A stretch of 64,000 bases of DNA from an uncultured Lachnospiraceae bacterium (GCA_947053345.1 CAMRSM010000007.1:62001-126000); one strand, 5' to 3'. Counted from the first letter of the stretch, positions 1 to 9,274 are shown. The notes: generated by a model from the letters alone, not told the origin. Numbers and translations: made by a program.

Positions 1-11
1 GCAGGAGTGAA

Positions 12-2114
12 ATGATGGAAAACGGAAACAGCATATATGAGACTTATCGGGAGAGTATGCCGTTCAATAAGGCAGCAGTGTTTTCTGATGGCACCGAGTT
101 CTACCGGAACCCGCCGGAACCGATGCCGTACGAATCTGTAAAAATTCGCATCCGCATTGCCCATCAGAAAATCGGCGGGATTTTTCTTTGCTCCGGAGAA
201 AAACGTTTTTTAATGAATATAGGAATGGCAACGGAGTGTTTTGATTATTATGAGGCAATGCTGGAACTTGCAAATGAGCCGACTTCGTATTTTTTTCATA
301 TACAGTTTGGGGAGGAGAATTATTACTACACGCGCAACGGTGTGGAGCCGGAGCACCATGCGGAGTATAATTTCGAAATACTGCCGGGCTACACGACACC
401 GGATTGGGCAAAAGGTGCGGTGTTTTACCAGATTTTTGTGGATCGGTTCTGCAACGGGGATCCGTCCAACGATGTGCTGGACCGCGAATATAATTATATC
501 GGCGAGGGGACGCGCCGCGTGGTGGAATGGAGCAAGTACCCGTCCTCGATGGACGTGCGTGCCTTTTATGGCGGGGATCTTGCGGGTGTCATGAAAAAGC
601 TTGATTACCTGCAGGATCTTGGCGTGGAGGTGATCTACCTCAACCCGATTTTTGTTTCCCCGTCGAACCACAAGTATGATATTCAGGACTACGATTATGT
701 CGACCCGCATTACGGCGTGATCGTCAAGGATGAGGGGGAATGCCTGCCGGAGGGTGAGCGCTCCAATAAAAAGGCGACAAGGTATATCAACCGCGTGACC
801 GCGAAGGAGAACCTTGAGGCGAGCAACGCATACTTCATAACGCTTGTGGAGGAGATTCATAAGCGCGGCATGAAGGTAATTCTGGACGGCGTGTTTAACC
901 ATTGCGGCTCTTTCAACAAATGGCTTGACCGTGAAGGGATCTATGAGGAAGCGGAGGGGTATGAGAAGGGGGCGTATGTCTCGGAAGACAGCCCTTACCA
1001 CACTTTCTTCCAGTTCCATGAGCAGGACTCCGAAAAATGGCCGTACAACGGTTCGTATGACGGCTGGTGGGGGCATGACACGCTGCCGAAATTGAATTAT
1101 GAGGAATCTCCGAAGTTGTTCGAGTATATCATGCGCATCGCGCGCAAATGGGTTTCCCCGCCGTACAATGTGGACGGATGGCGGCTCGATGTGGCGGCGG
1201 ATCTGGGGCATACGGCGGAGTATAACCATAAATTCTGGCGCGCGTTCCGCGAAAATGTGCGCAGTGCGAACCCCCAGGCATTGATCCTCGCGGAGCATTA
1301 TGGGGATCCGCAGGCGTGGCTTGTGGGGGATCAGTGGGATTCCGTCATGAACTATGACGCGTTCATGGAACCGGTCACCTGGTTTTTGACAGGACTTGAG
1401 AAGCACAGCGATGAGTACAGGCATGATATGTATTGCAATCCGGACGCTTTTTTCGGGGCAATGCGGCATTATATGACGAAATTCCACACCCCGTCCCTGA
1501 TGGTGGCGATGAATGAGCTGTCAAACCATGACCACTCCCGATTCATGACGAGGACAAACCACCGCGTCGGGCGCATCGGCCCGAACGGGCCGGAGGCGGC
1601 GAATGAGGGCCTGAACCCGGCGATCATGCGCGAGGCGGTTGTGATCCAGATGACATGGATCGGCGCGCCGACGATCTACTATGGTGACGAGGCTGGGGTC
1701 TGCGGCTGGACCGACCCGGATAACCGGCGCACATACCCGTGGGGGCGTGAGGACAAGGGGCTGATTGCCCTCCACCGCGAACTGATCGCAATCCACAAGG
1801 CATACCGGGCGCTGCGCACCGGTTCCTTAAAGTTTGTGTACGGTGCGTACGGTGTGATCGGTTATGGCAGGTTCAACGAGGAGGAGCAATTTGTCATCCT
1901 CGTCAATAACAATGATTACGAGGTCAACGTAAAAGTTTCCGTCTGGGAGCTCGGCGTTGCGCCGGGGCGTGCGCTCGTCCGTATGCTGTACACGAACACG
2001 GAGGGCTTTGGGGTGGATATGGCGGCGTACTACCCGGAGGACGGTGTCCTCTCGATGCGTTTGTGGCCGTATTCGAGTATTGTGCTGAAGAATTTGCCGG
2101 AGCAGTTGTGCTGA
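12..2114 (+). CDS. GH13 alpha-amylase family enzyme (neopullulanase/cyclomaltodextrinase-like)
   Basis: This is a cytoplasmic alpha-glucan hydrolase of family GH13; no signal peptide is visible. Roughly residues 1-125 form an N-terminal beta domain of the neopullulanase kind, and the catalytic barrel opens near residue 136 (VFYQIFVDRF). The four conserved regions are intact: DGVFNH near residue 292, GWRLDVAAD with nucleophile D393, AEHYGD with acid/base E428, and NHDHSR with D507. The 700-residue length fits a three-domain amylase. GGAG at 4-7 lies just before ATG 12, and ATG 15 is an equally possible start. The likely substrates are maltodextrins or cyclodextrins; the exact specificity cannot be read from motifs. 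A very long hairpin follows the gene. Confidence 0.9.
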   Translation: MMENGNSIYETYRESMPFNKAAVFSDGTEFYRNPPEPMPYESVKIRIRIAHQKIGGIFLCSGEKRFLMNIGMATECFDYYEAMLELANEPTSYFFHIQFGEENYYYTRNGVEPEHHAEYNFEILPGYTTPDWAKGAVFYQIFVDRFCNGDPSNDVLDREYNYIGEGTRRVVEWSKYPSSMDVRAFYGGDLAGVMKKLDYLQDLGVEVIYLNPIFVSPSNHKYDIQDYDYVDPHYGVIVKDEGECLPEGERSNKKATRYINRVTAKENLEASNAYFITLVEEIHKRGMKVILDGVFNHCGSFNKWLDREGIYEEAEGYEKGAYVSEDSPYHTFFQFHEQDSEKWPYNGSYDGWWGHDTLPKLNYEESPKLFEYIMRIARKWVSPPYNVDGWRLDVAADLGHTAEYNHKFWRAFRENVRSANPQALILAEHYGDPQAWLVGDQWDSVMNYDAFMEPVTWFLTGLEKHSDEYRHDMYCNPDAFFGAMRHYMTKFHTPSLMVAMNELSNHDHSRFMTRTNHRVGRIGPNGPEAANEGLNPAIMREAVVIQMTWIGAPTIYYGDEAGVCGWTDPDNRRTYPWGREDKGLIALHRELIAIHKAYRALRTGSLKFVYGAYGVIGYGRFNEEEQFVILVNNNDYEVNVKVSVWELGVAPGRALVRMLYTNTEGFGVDMAAYYPEDGVLSMRLWPYSSIVLKNLPEQLC

Positions 2115-2181
2115 TGCGCGCACTTGCCCCAGCGGAGCCGTGCCGGGCGGAATTTTATCTATACAGCATTCTTTATAAGCG

Positions 2182-2278
2182 GGCTGCCGCACAAACAAAA
2201 AATACGCGGAATATCGTATCTTGCAGCAATGCAATCTACTTATTCCGCGTATTTTTTGTTTGTGCGGCAGCCTTTTTT
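2182..2278 (+). terminator. Terminator with a perfect 32-bp stem
   Basis: Bases 2182-2213 and 2241-2272 are a perfect 32-bp inverted repeat with a 27-nt loop, followed by a run of six T. The T run sits on the + side, so the hairpin most plausibly ends the GH13 transcript. No comparable T run follows on the - strand. The stem is much longer than a usual intrinsic terminator. Confidence 0.75.
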
Positions 2279-2340
2279 CGGGGATAGTTTTTCCGTGAAT
2301 TAAATGTGGCCGAGTTAGGGAGAAAGGGGAGCACTCCGGA

Positions 2341-2925
2341 TCACGGAACGAATCCACGCACCTGTCCGGGCGCTAAATCCTCCGGCAGAACGACATTCCC
2401 CATGCGCACGCGCTTTAAATATACACAGTAGCAGCCGATGCTTTTTAGCAGACGCTTCACCTCGTGCCTGCGTCCTTCCGTGACCGTGATATGGCCGGAA
2501 AATACCGGTGTATCCGGGCGGTTTTTTAAAATGCGTGCTTTATTTTTGCCCTTGATAAAATCATAAATTTCATCCAGGCGGCACTCGCTCGATACCGTGA
2601 TTCTTGCCGGGCGTGCCGTTACTGGTTCTTTCCCGGCAAGCACTGCGCCCTGCGACAATTTTTGCTCTTTTTCCTCTGTAAAGCTGCCTATTGCCCAGAA
2701 AAAATATTCTTTTTCAATGCCCGCGTCCGGGTGGGTCATACGCTGGTTGTATGTCCCGTCATCCGTCAGGATCAACAGTCCTTCCGTGTCGCGGTCAAGC
2801 CTGCCGACCGGGCGCAGCCGGGTCATGTCAAGCATTTCAAGGTACAACCGGATCGTTGGTTCACTTTCATCGCGCAGTGCAGTGATGCAGCCTGCGGGTT
2901 TGTGGAAAATATAATACTCGTACAC
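2341..2925 (-). CDS. 16S/23S rRNA pseudouridine synthase (RsuA/RluB/RluE type) without S4 domain
   Basis: The product isomerises a uridine in rRNA to pseudouridine. The family signature GRLDRDTEGLLILTDDG carries the catalytic Asp (in LDRDTEG), and the C-terminal GRRHEVKRLL motif is also present. There is no N-terminal S4 RNA-binding domain, so it resembles the short RluE-like members. Start choice: ATG 2943 has no ribosome-binding site and ATG 2934 abuts GGAGGA directly. GTG 2925 stands 9 nt from that GGAGGA, so I prefer it, giving about 194 residues. The gene converges with the upstream GH13 gene. Confidence 0.8.
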   Translation of the reverse strand: MYEYYIFHKPAGCITALRDESEPTIRLYLEMLDMTRLRPVGRLDRDTEGLLILTDDGTYNQRMTHPDAGIEKEYFFWAIGSFTEEKEQKLSQGAVLAGKEPVTARPARITVSSECRLDEIYDFIKGKNKARILKNRPDTPVFSGHITVTEGRRHEVKRLLKSIGCYCVYLKRVRMGNVVLPEDLAPGQVRGFVP

Positions 2926-3108
2926 GGGGATCATTCCTCCCATCGTTTGCTGTAATCATTTTATGTGCCAACACCCAGCGAGTCAAGTCATTTTTTGTGT
3001 CTGGATTGTCCTGCGCCAGTATAATAGCGCACGACAAATGTATGAGAGGGCACTCTGTTCATGGTTTATTCATTTATGCGCTTGTCGTATATGGTATCGG
3101 TGGAAATG

Positions 3109-3137
3109 TTGACGGCAATTCCTTTTTGGGTTAAAAT
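3109..3137 (+). promoter_or_regulatory. Sigma-A promoter for the GNAT gene
   Basis: TTGACG (3109-3114), a 17-nt spacer and TAAAAT (3132-3137) match the housekeeping consensus at 5/6 each. A second, weaker possibility is TATAAT at 3020-3025 with a poor -35. The intergenic stretch 2944-3307 otherwise holds only an untranslated leader of about 165 nt in which I see no further feature. Confidence 0.6.
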
Positions 3138-3307
3138 AGAGATTGCAGGCACCTATATTTGGAAGGGCGATGCCATGGCCATGATATGTGCATGACAACG
3201 AGAAAGAAGGCCGGTTCCGGTGGGGGCGGAATTGCCTGGTAAATGCCGCTTTGTGGCAGTAGGATTCCCGGCGGAATGAACGCTTATTTGGCAAAACGGG
3301 AGGAACG

Positions 3308-3832
3308 ATGGAGAAACTTACAAATAACGAGTATAAGACGGATGTTTCGGGGATTACACTGCGGTTTGTCCGCGAGGGTGAGGAAGGGACAGTGCTTCAA
3401 TTTATCCGTGCGATCGCGGCGTACGAGAAAATGTCCGACTGTGTGATCGCGACGGAGGAAGGGCTGCACCGGGCAATCTTTGAGCAGCATGCCTGCAATG
3501 TGCTCCTGATTGAGCAGGAGGGGGTTCCGGTTGGGTTCTGCCTGTATTTCCATACATTCTCGACCTTCTGCGGAAGGACGAACCTGTATCTTGAGGATAT
3601 ATTTCTCAATGAGGAGGTGCGCGGAAGGGGGATCGGGCGTGAGGTATTCCGTGTTTTGATGGAGATTGCGCTGGAGGAAGGCTGTGAAAGGCTGGAATGG
3701 GTCTGCCTGAACTGGAATGCACCGTCCATCGCATTTTACCGCAGGATGGGGGCTTTCCCGCTGTCGGACTGGACAACCTGGCGGATGACGGCGAAAGACA
3801 TGCGGCGCTCGCTTTCCGGCGGGGATAGCTGA
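3308..3832 (+). CDS. GNAT family N-acetyltransferase, diamine acetyltransferase-like
   Basis: This is an acetyl-CoA-dependent N-acetyltransferase. The acetyl-CoA loop is VRGRGIGREV near residues 102-111, and the C-terminal NAPSIAFYRRMGA is the typical beta6/alpha4 segment. The order of blocks (YEKM near the N terminus, LYLEDIFLNEEVRG, then WVCLNWN) resembles the spermidine/diamine acetyltransferase branch. It is 174 residues, normal for the family. GGGAGG lies 5-6 nt before the ATG. It appears monocistronic, behind the promoter at 3109-3137. The amine substrate is not determined. Confidence 0.8.
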   Translation: MEKLTNNEYKTDVSGITLRFVREGEEGTVLQFIRAIAAYEKMSDCVIATEEGLHRAIFEQHACNVLLIEQEGVPVGFCLYFHTFSTFCGRTNLYLEDIFLNEEVRGRGIGREVFRVLMEIALEEGCERLEWVCLNWNAPSIAFYRRMGAFPLSDWTTWRMTAKDMRRSLSGGDS

Positions 3833-3950
3833 TGGCTGCAGCGTGGAAATATAGCCGGGATCGGGGATGAGGGATACTTTCGGTTTTATTTAAGTTAATT
3901 TCATATTGCATGTGGCTTGTTTTTCAAAAAGAAAGGAAAAGGAGATTTCC

Positions 3951-6900
3951 ATGAAAAAATATGATTTATCGGGCGAATGGCTGCTTTGGATGGATGGGGA
4001 AAAGAAAGGGGTTTTTGAGGAGGGGAGGCTGTCGCACGCGTTTGATGACGTGATTACGCTCCCGGCAACGACGGCACAGGCAGGCAAGAGCCTTAACGGG
4101 GAAAATACGGCGCGCGAGACTTATTTTCTGACGGAACGATATCCTTTTTACGGCTGTGCGTGGTATCAGCGCACGGTGTATATCCAGGAGGAGGATGTCG
4201 GCCGGCCGGTCTATCTCTATTTCGAGCGCACCCGCATGACGCGCGTGTGGGTCAACGGTATTTTTATCGGCAGCAATAACAGCATCTGCGCGCCGCACCG
4301 TTATGATATCAGCGGGGCAGTAACCGGACAGGAAATCACAGTGACGGTATGTGTCAACAATGTCGACTACCCGACGAAGGGCGGGCATATGACTTCGCAG
4401 GATACCCAGACAAACTGGAACGGTATTTTAGGGAAAATGGAACTGCAGGTTTTTGCCGCGGTGGACGTGCTCTCCGCCACGACGGAGTCGGATGCGCACA
4501 CAGGGGAGATTAAGGTGACACTCGAACTGCTCAATACGTGGATGATGCCGGAGGAACGCGAGATTTTGGTCGGCGGTGAGTATGTTTTCCTACCGGAGGA
4601 AATTCTGCCGACTTCCGGGACGCAGACCGCGCCGCTTTATCTGACCGATCATTCCCACCGCCAGAAAATTACAGTGCAGCCGGGCATCAGCCGCCAGACG
4701 ATTGTGGTCGGGGTTTCGAACGTGATGTGTTTTAGCGAGTTTGCGCCGTGCTTTGGGCAGCTGCATATCCGCTGTGTGGAGAAGGAGGGCGATGTCTTAA
4801 GGCCAGTGTTTGACTGCGCGCAGGAGAGCGCGCGTAAGGCGGTGGAGGGAAAACTGATGGGCGCGGCCCGTGCGAAAGCGGATGCTTCCGCGCTCACTGT
4901 GGATGCCGTATTCGGTTTCCGTACGTTTGCGGCAGGCAGGCACCACTTTTATATCAACGGCATAAAAACTTTTCTGCGCGGCAAGCATGACGGCATGATC
5001 TTCCCTCTCACGGGTGCGGCCCCGATGGATGTGGAGAGCTGGCTTCGCGTGATGCGCACGGCAAAGCGCTACGGGATCAACCACTACCGTTTCCATACGT
5101 GCTGTCCGCCGGAAGCAGCGTTTTATGCGGCAGACCTGCTCGGCATCTACATGGAGCCGGAGCTTCCGTTCTGGGGGACGATTGCTGCTTTCGGCGAGGA
5201 GGGATACAATAAGGAGGAACAAGATTATTTGGTCGCGGAAGGTTTCCGGCTGATGGAGGCATTTGGAAGCCATCCTTCTTTCGTGATGATGTCACTCGGA
5301 AATGAGCTATGGGGCAGCCGGGAACGCCTTGGCGAAATCATTGAGGGCTTCCGTGCGGCGGATAAAAGACATTTATACACTTCCGGATCAAACAATTTCC
5401 AGTTTTACCCATCTGATATCCCGGAGGAGGATTTCTTTGCGGGCGTGCGGTTTGACCGGGACAGCCTGATCCGCGGTTCATACGCGATGTGTGATGCACC
5501 GCAGGGATTTGTGCAGACGCAGCGGCCGAACACAGTGCACAGCTACGATGTATTTTTTGATGCGGGGGAAGAGGAGGATGCGCCGGTTTTCGGATGCAGG
5601 GCGGAATCCGGGAGTATGGGAAACTGCAGGGGCAGCCGGGAAGCCTGCGCCGGAGAACCTGGGAAATCCGGGAGTGGCAATGACGCGGTAAACCGTGTGG
5701 ATGCAGCACAAGAGGAGATTGAAATCCAGTACGGCACCGGCGTTAAGAAAGTGAAAGCCTCTTCTGCCAAGGCGTTTACGACAAATAAACCGATCATATC
5801 CCATGAGGTCGGCCAATACTGCACCTACCCGGATTTTAAGGAGATCAGCCGCTACACCGGCGTGCTCGCGGCGCGCAACTTTGAAGTATTCCGCGAGCGC
5901 CTTGCGGCAGCGGGCATGGCGGGGCAGGCGGAGGAGTTCTTCCGCAATTCCGGTGAACTGGCGGCATTCTGCTATAAAATGGAGCTTGAGGCGGCACACC
6001 GCTCGCGGTTGCTCGCGGGCTACCAGCTGCTTGATATCCAGGATTTCTCCGGGCAGGGTACGGCGCTGGTCGGTGTGCTGAATGCGCTGATGGAGGAAAA
6101 GGGAATTATCTCCGGCAGACAGTGGCGCGGCTTTTGTGCGCCGACCGTGGCACTTGCCGGTCTGGAAAGCTTTGTGTACCGGCAGGGCGGAACCGTGAAA
6201 GGGGAGCTGATCATTTCTCATTACGGCGCGCAGGCATTGCGAGGGGCGGTTTTGAACGTGGCGGTCACGGAGGCAAAAAAGTCATCCGCGGGAGGTGCGC
6301 GCACAAAATTCCTTCTGGATGCGGATTATCCGCTGAAGCCTCTGTCGAACGGCGTGCACACTGTCGGGGAATTTTCCTTTGGGCTGCCGGCAGAGGACAC
6401 CTGCGCGGAATATTTGCTGACGCTGACATTGGGCGGGCAGGATGGGGAGATGGTCAACCGCAACACATACGCATTGTACAGTTATCCGCAGCGTCCGGAA
6501 CTGCTTGCATCTGCGATAAGTGACGGGAATGCCGCAATGCGGATTGCCGGGGAACCAGAGGATGCGCTCTATGTGACGAGCAGCGCGTCGGAGGCGAAAA
6601 AGCTTCTTGCGGCAGGCAGCCGTGTGCTTTTCTTCCCGGAAGAGGTCAGGGAAAAAGTGGAGGGGACTTTCTGCACGGATTTCTGGTGTTACCCGATGTT
6701 CCGCGCGATCTCGGAGTCCGTGAAACGTCCGCTCCCGGTCGGTACACTGGGGTTGAATATTAAAGCGGAACATGCTTCGCTGCGGGGTTTTGGAAGCCAT
6801 ACGTTCTCCACACCGCAGTGGTATGACATCGTGGCCGAAAGTGATGCTGCCGTGCTTGACGGAACCGCGCTGCATCCGATCGTGCAGGCGATTGATAATT

Positions 6901-7106
6901 TTGAGCGCAACCATAAACTTGGCATGGTCTTTGAGGCGAAATGTATGGGCGGCAGCCTGCTCGTGTGTACGAGCCGTTTGCAGCGCATAGGGGAGAGTGT
7001 GGCGGCGCAAAATCTGTACCGCAGTCTTGTGGATTATGCGGCATCCGCAGAATTTGCGCCGGAAGAAGAATTGACAGAAGAAGAGTTTGGCCGGATTTTC
7101 GGGTAG
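3951..7106 (+). CDS. Glycoside hydrolase family 2 (beta-galactosidase-like)
   Basis: This is a 1051-residue retaining beta-glycosidase of family GH2, apparently cytoplasmic. The N-terminal jelly-roll sugar-binding domain (about residues 1-130, with CAWYQRTVYI and RVWVNG) is followed by an immunoglobulin-like domain and the TIM barrel. The acid/base is E452 in LGNELWG and the probable nucleophile is E619 in ISHEVGQY. Between them lies a glycine-, serine- and charge-rich insertion of about 50 residues (around 545-600) that looks like a linker, not an ordered domain. GGAG precedes ATG 3951, and the in-frame upstream ATG at 3906 lacks a ribosome-binding site. Galactoside, mannoside and glucuronide specificity cannot be separated from the motifs seen. 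Confidence 0.85.
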   Translation: MKKYDLSGEWLLWMDGEKKGVFEEGRLSHAFDDVITLPATTAQAGKSLNGENTARETYFLTERYPFYGCAWYQRTVYIQEEDVGRPVYLYFERTRMTRVWVNGIFIGSNNSICAPHRYDISGAVTGQEITVTVCVNNVDYPTKGGHMTSQDTQTNWNGILGKMELQVFAAVDVLSATTESDAHTGEIKVTLELLNTWMMPEEREILVGGEYVFLPEEILPTSGTQTAPLYLTDHSHRQKITVQPGISRQTIVVGVSNVMCFSEFAPCFGQLHIRCVEKEGDVLRPVFDCAQESARKAVEGKLMGAARAKADASALTVDAVFGFRTFAAGRHHFYINGIKTFLRGKHDGMIFPLTGAAPMDVESWLRVMRTAKRYGINHYRFHTCCPPEAAFYAADLLGIYMEPELPFWGTIAAFGEEGYNKEEQDYLVAEGFRLMEAFGSHPSFVMMSLGNELWGSRERLGEIIEGFRAADKRHLYTSGSNNFQFYPSDIPEEDFFAGVRFDRDSLIRGSYAMCDAPQGFVQTQRPNTVHSYDVFFDAGEEEDAPVFGCRAESGSMGNCRGSREACAGEPGKSGSGNDAVNRVDAAQEEIEIQYGTGVKKVKASSAKAFTTNKPIISHEVGQYCTYPDFKEISRYTGVLAARNFEVFRERLAAAGMAGQAEEFFRNSGELAAFCYKMELEAAHRSRLLAGYQLLDIQDFSGQGTALVGVLNALMEEKGIISGRQWRGFCAPTVALAGLESFVYRQGGTVKGELIISHYGAQALRGAVLNVAVTEAKKSSAGGARTKFLLDADYPLKPLSNGVHTVGEFSFGLPAEDTCAEYLLTLTLGGQDGEMVNRNTYALYSYPQRPELLASAISDGNAAMRIAGEPEDALYVTSSASEAKKLLAAGSRVLFFPEEVREKVEGTFCTDFWCYPMFRAISESVKRPLPVGTLGLNIKAEHASLRGFGSHTFSTPQWYDIVAESDAAVLDGTALHPIVQAIDNFERNHKLGMVFEAKCMGGSLLVCTSRLQRIGESVAAQNLYRSLVDYAASAEFAPEEELTEEEFGRIFG

Positions 7107-7152
7107 GGCAGGCACAAAGTAAAGAGAATTATGTTCACTAATCCCGTTGGCT

Positions 7153-7653
7153 TTAGGCGTTTGGTAGTCCATAACCGGCTTCGCCCTCGTATTTTGTGAT
7201 CCATTCCGTGTATGAAGAAAAGCGTCCTGCGTCAATGTCGGCGAGCAGAAGATCCATCGCGCGGAGCGCTTCGCAGAGGATATCTGCTGTGATCAGCCCT
7301 CCCTGCAGCGCGTCGGCGGCCTCGCCTGCGTCAAGCACATGCAACCTGCCGTCCGGGTCGATGACAACGTCGATGAGGAGATCCGTGAAAATAATTTCAT
7401 CCTCATGTGAAACGGTGCGGATCATATCGCAGTACCAGTGGACAAACCTGCCGTCCGGCGCGAAAATTTTGCTGACTTTGATCCCCTTGTCAATAAAATA
7501 AGCGGAGATGCCGCCGCCGATATCCGCGCGCGGTTTTAACGATTTCCAGCAGGTGACCATCCGGGTATCACTCTCAAACAGAATGCGGTCATCCTTCAAT
7601 GCGACGGTTTCAAGCGGGACAAAACGTTTGCGGTAAATAACTTTTTTGGCCAT
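7153..7653 (-). CDS. DUF402 domain protein (possible nucleoside di/triphosphate phosphatase)
   Basis: A 166-residue cytoplasmic protein of the DUF402 family. Members studied in Bacillus and Staphylococcus act as nucleoside tri/diphosphate phosphatases, which is known of the family and not shown here. The typical core is visible: a Tyr-rich strand (ISAYFIDKGIKVS), then GRFVHWYCDMIR, then paired acidic strands (DLLIDVVIDPDGR) that would bind metal. The start at 7653 has GGAGG five nt upstream; an in-frame ATG at 7695 does not. The gene is transcribed from a near-consensus promoter at 7778-7806 and converges with the GH2 gene. Confidence 0.75.
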   Translation of the reverse strand: MAKKVIYRKRFVPLETVALKDDRILFESDTRMVTCWKSLKPRADIGGGISAYFIDKGIKVSKIFAPDGRFVHWYCDMIRTVSHEDEIIFTDLLIDVVIDPDGRLHVLDAGEAADALQGGLITADILCEALRAMDLLLADIDAGRFSSYTEWITKYEGEAGYGLPNA

Positions 7654-7777
7654 GATAACCTCCGTTTTTTGGATTTTTTTGCAGAGTCCCTGCATGCAGG
7701 GTTCTGCGGATCAGGTTTGAGATACGGCTAAAATGGTGTCAGATACAACGAATTTTGGATATGTAATGTTTGGCGAC

Positions 7778-7806
7778 ATTATATCATAAGAGCATGGGGA
7801 ATACAA
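7778..7806 (-). promoter_or_regulatory. Sigma-A promoter for the DUF402 gene
   Basis: Read on the - strand: TTGTAT (7806-7801), a 17-nt spacer, and a perfect TATAAT (7783-7778). It points at the DUF402 gene, giving a leader of about 115 nt. Confidence 0.65.
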
Positions 7807-7861
7807 TAAAAATAGTGTTTATTTTGTGGTTCGGGCAAGTGCCGGAAGGAGGAATGAGGAG

Positions 7862-8827
7862 ATGACGACATTTCGATTTGCAATTCTAGGGGCGGCAAAA
7901 ATTGCCGATAAATTTTGTGATGCTGCTGCAAAGATTGCAGGCTGCGAGGTGGTGGCTGTTGCGAGCAAAAGCAGGGAACGCGCGGAGGAGTTTGCGGAAA
8001 GGAACCATGTGCCGCATTTTTATGGCTCCTACGAGGAGATGCTTGGGGAACAGCGGCCGGACTGTGCCTATATCGCTGTGACGGTAAACGACCATTACCG
8101 CCTGACGATGCTGTGCATTGAGCAGGGGATCCCGGTGCTGTGTGAAAAAGCCATGTTCCGGAATGCGCAGGAGGCTGGTGCCGCGTTTGCGCGAGCGAAG
8201 CAGGCGGGTGTATTTGTGATGGAAGCCATGTGGAGCCGTTTTCTGCCTGCGGTGCAGAAAGTAAAGGAATGGCTTTTGGGCGGCAGGATCGGAACGGTTG
8301 GCCTGGCGCAGTTTGCGATTGGTTTTGTTGCGCCCGCAGGGGATGAAAACCGCTTCTACAGCCCGCTTTTGGGCGGCGGCGTAGCAAAGGACCTCACCGT
8401 GTACGCATATGAGATGACAACTTTTCTTTTGGGGCAGAAGATAAAAAGCATAACCGCCGCAGCTTCGTGGAGCGAAAGCGGGGTGGATCTTATAAACCAT
8501 ATTTCAATCTCGTTCGAACATACGCTGGCCAGTTTGCAGGCAAGCTTTGTCAATAAAATGGAAGAGCGCATGGTACTTTACGGGCAGGAAGGTAAGATCG
8601 TGCTGCCGTCTCCGCATTTTGCGGGGGAATGCTTCCTGTATGACCGGGAAGGGGTGTTGGTGGAGCATTTTAGAGATGAGAAGACGCAAAACGGCTTTAC
8701 CTATGAGATTGAGGAAGCAATGCGGTGCGTGCGGGAGGGCAGGCTTGAGAGCAGCGTGATCCCGCATGCGGACACGGTGGCATGCGCAGAATTATTTGAT
8801 ATGATCGATGCGACGAAGGGGAAATAA
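7862..8827 (+). CDS. Gfo/Idh/MocA family NAD(P)-dependent oxidoreductase
   Basis: This is a sugar or cyclitol dehydrogenase-like enzyme with an N-terminal Rossmann fold (FAILGAAKIADKF, a GxxxxA type nucleotide loop) and the catalytic-lysine segment VLCEKAMFRN near residue 95. The usual EKP is EKA here, with Lys kept. The C-terminal alpha/beta substrate domain includes PLLGGGVAKDLTVYAYEM. Length (321 residues) is normal. GGAGGA lies upstream of ATG 7862; the in-frame upstream start at 7826 has weaker support. It is divergent from the DUF402 gene. The substrate cannot be named. Confidence 0.85.
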   Translation: MTTFRFAILGAAKIADKFCDAAAKIAGCEVVAVASKSRERAEEFAERNHVPHFYGSYEEMLGEQRPDCAYIAVTVNDHYRLTMLCIEQGIPVLCEKAMFRNAQEAGAAFARAKQAGVFVMEAMWSRFLPAVQKVKEWLLGGRIGTVGLAQFAIGFVAPAGDENRFYSPLLGGGVAKDLTVYAYEMTTFLLGQKIKSITAAASWSESGVDLINHISISFEHTLASLQASFVNKMEERMVLYGQEGKIVLPSPHFAGECFLYDREGVLVEHFRDEKTQNGFTYEIEEAMRCVREGRLESSVIPHADTVACAELFDMIDATKGK

Positions 8828-8985
8828 AGGCAGGACGGCAGATTGGGAATATTTTACAAAACATTGGCGGATTTTCCTTGTATTGCCCGGCATTTCAGGG
8901 CAGATCAATGATGTGGATGCGGGCAGCGAAAGAGCAGTGGCTGTGGCAGAAAATGAAAAAACAAGAAGAAAGTAAGGGGGATAAG

Positions 8986-9165
8986 ATGAGAAAAAAAGAA
9001 GAACCTGTAACAGAGGAAAAGGCAGAATATTTGGTTGGGCAGGTAGCAGCAAGCCTTTCTTTTGAAGGAATGGAAATCCCGGAGGAAGAGAAAGAAATGT
9101 TAAAAAAGGTAGCGATGGGGGAAATTCCGTATGAGGAGTATATGGAACAGTTAAGGAAAGGCTGA
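8986..9165 (+). CDS. VbhA-type antitoxin domain protein
   Basis: A 59-residue acidic helical protein. The pattern VGQVAASLSFEGMEIPEEEKEMLKKV (split here as VGQVAASLSFEGM and IPEEEKEMLKKV) followed by GEIPYEEYMEQL matches the antitoxin VbhA domain: an inhibitory helix with S/A-x-x-x-E-G, then a short three-helix tail. VbhA-type proteins block the active site of Fic AMP-transferases. ATG 8986 has AAGGGGG five nt upstream. The Fic partner expected directly downstream is reduced to a fragment at 9197-9238, so this looks like an orphaned antitoxin. Confidence 0.7.
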   Translation: MRKKEEPVTEEKAEYLVGQVAASLSFEGMEIPEEEKEMLKKVAMGEIPYEEYMEQLRKG

Positions 9166-9196
9166 ATACGGGGGACCAAAAATATTGTTACCCTAA

Positions 9197-9238
9197 TTCG
9201 AAAATGCATTGCACCCCTTCAGGGAGGGGAATGGAAGA
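9197..9238 (+). pseudogene. Remnant of a Fic (AMP-transferase) active site
   Basis: Fourteen codons, starting just after an in-frame TAA at 9194, read FENALHPFREGNGR. This contains the exact Fic catalytic motif HPFx(D/E)GNGR, including the catalytic His and the Asn/Gly phosphate loop. Nothing Fic-like lies upstream within 30 bases, and the reading frame continues into unrelated sequence (VNKPQYERK). The position directly behind a VbhA-type antitoxin supports descent from a complete toxin gene that was mostly deleted. Confidence 0.75.
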
Positions 9239-9274
9239 GTAAACAAGCCACAATATGAAAGGAAAGAAAGTTAT

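Noticed and set aside
210-1487. Long antisense open frame opposite the GH13 gene (425 codons)
   Set aside because: High-GC shadow of a well-supported gene; its product has no domain and is rich in Arg/His/Ile as expected for a reverse-strand artefact. The same applies to 24775-26256, 25365-26564, 29521-30795 and many others.
3070-3294. 74-codon - strand frame upstream of the GNAT gene
   Set aside because: No ribosome-binding site or family, and it covers a good + strand promoter and leader.
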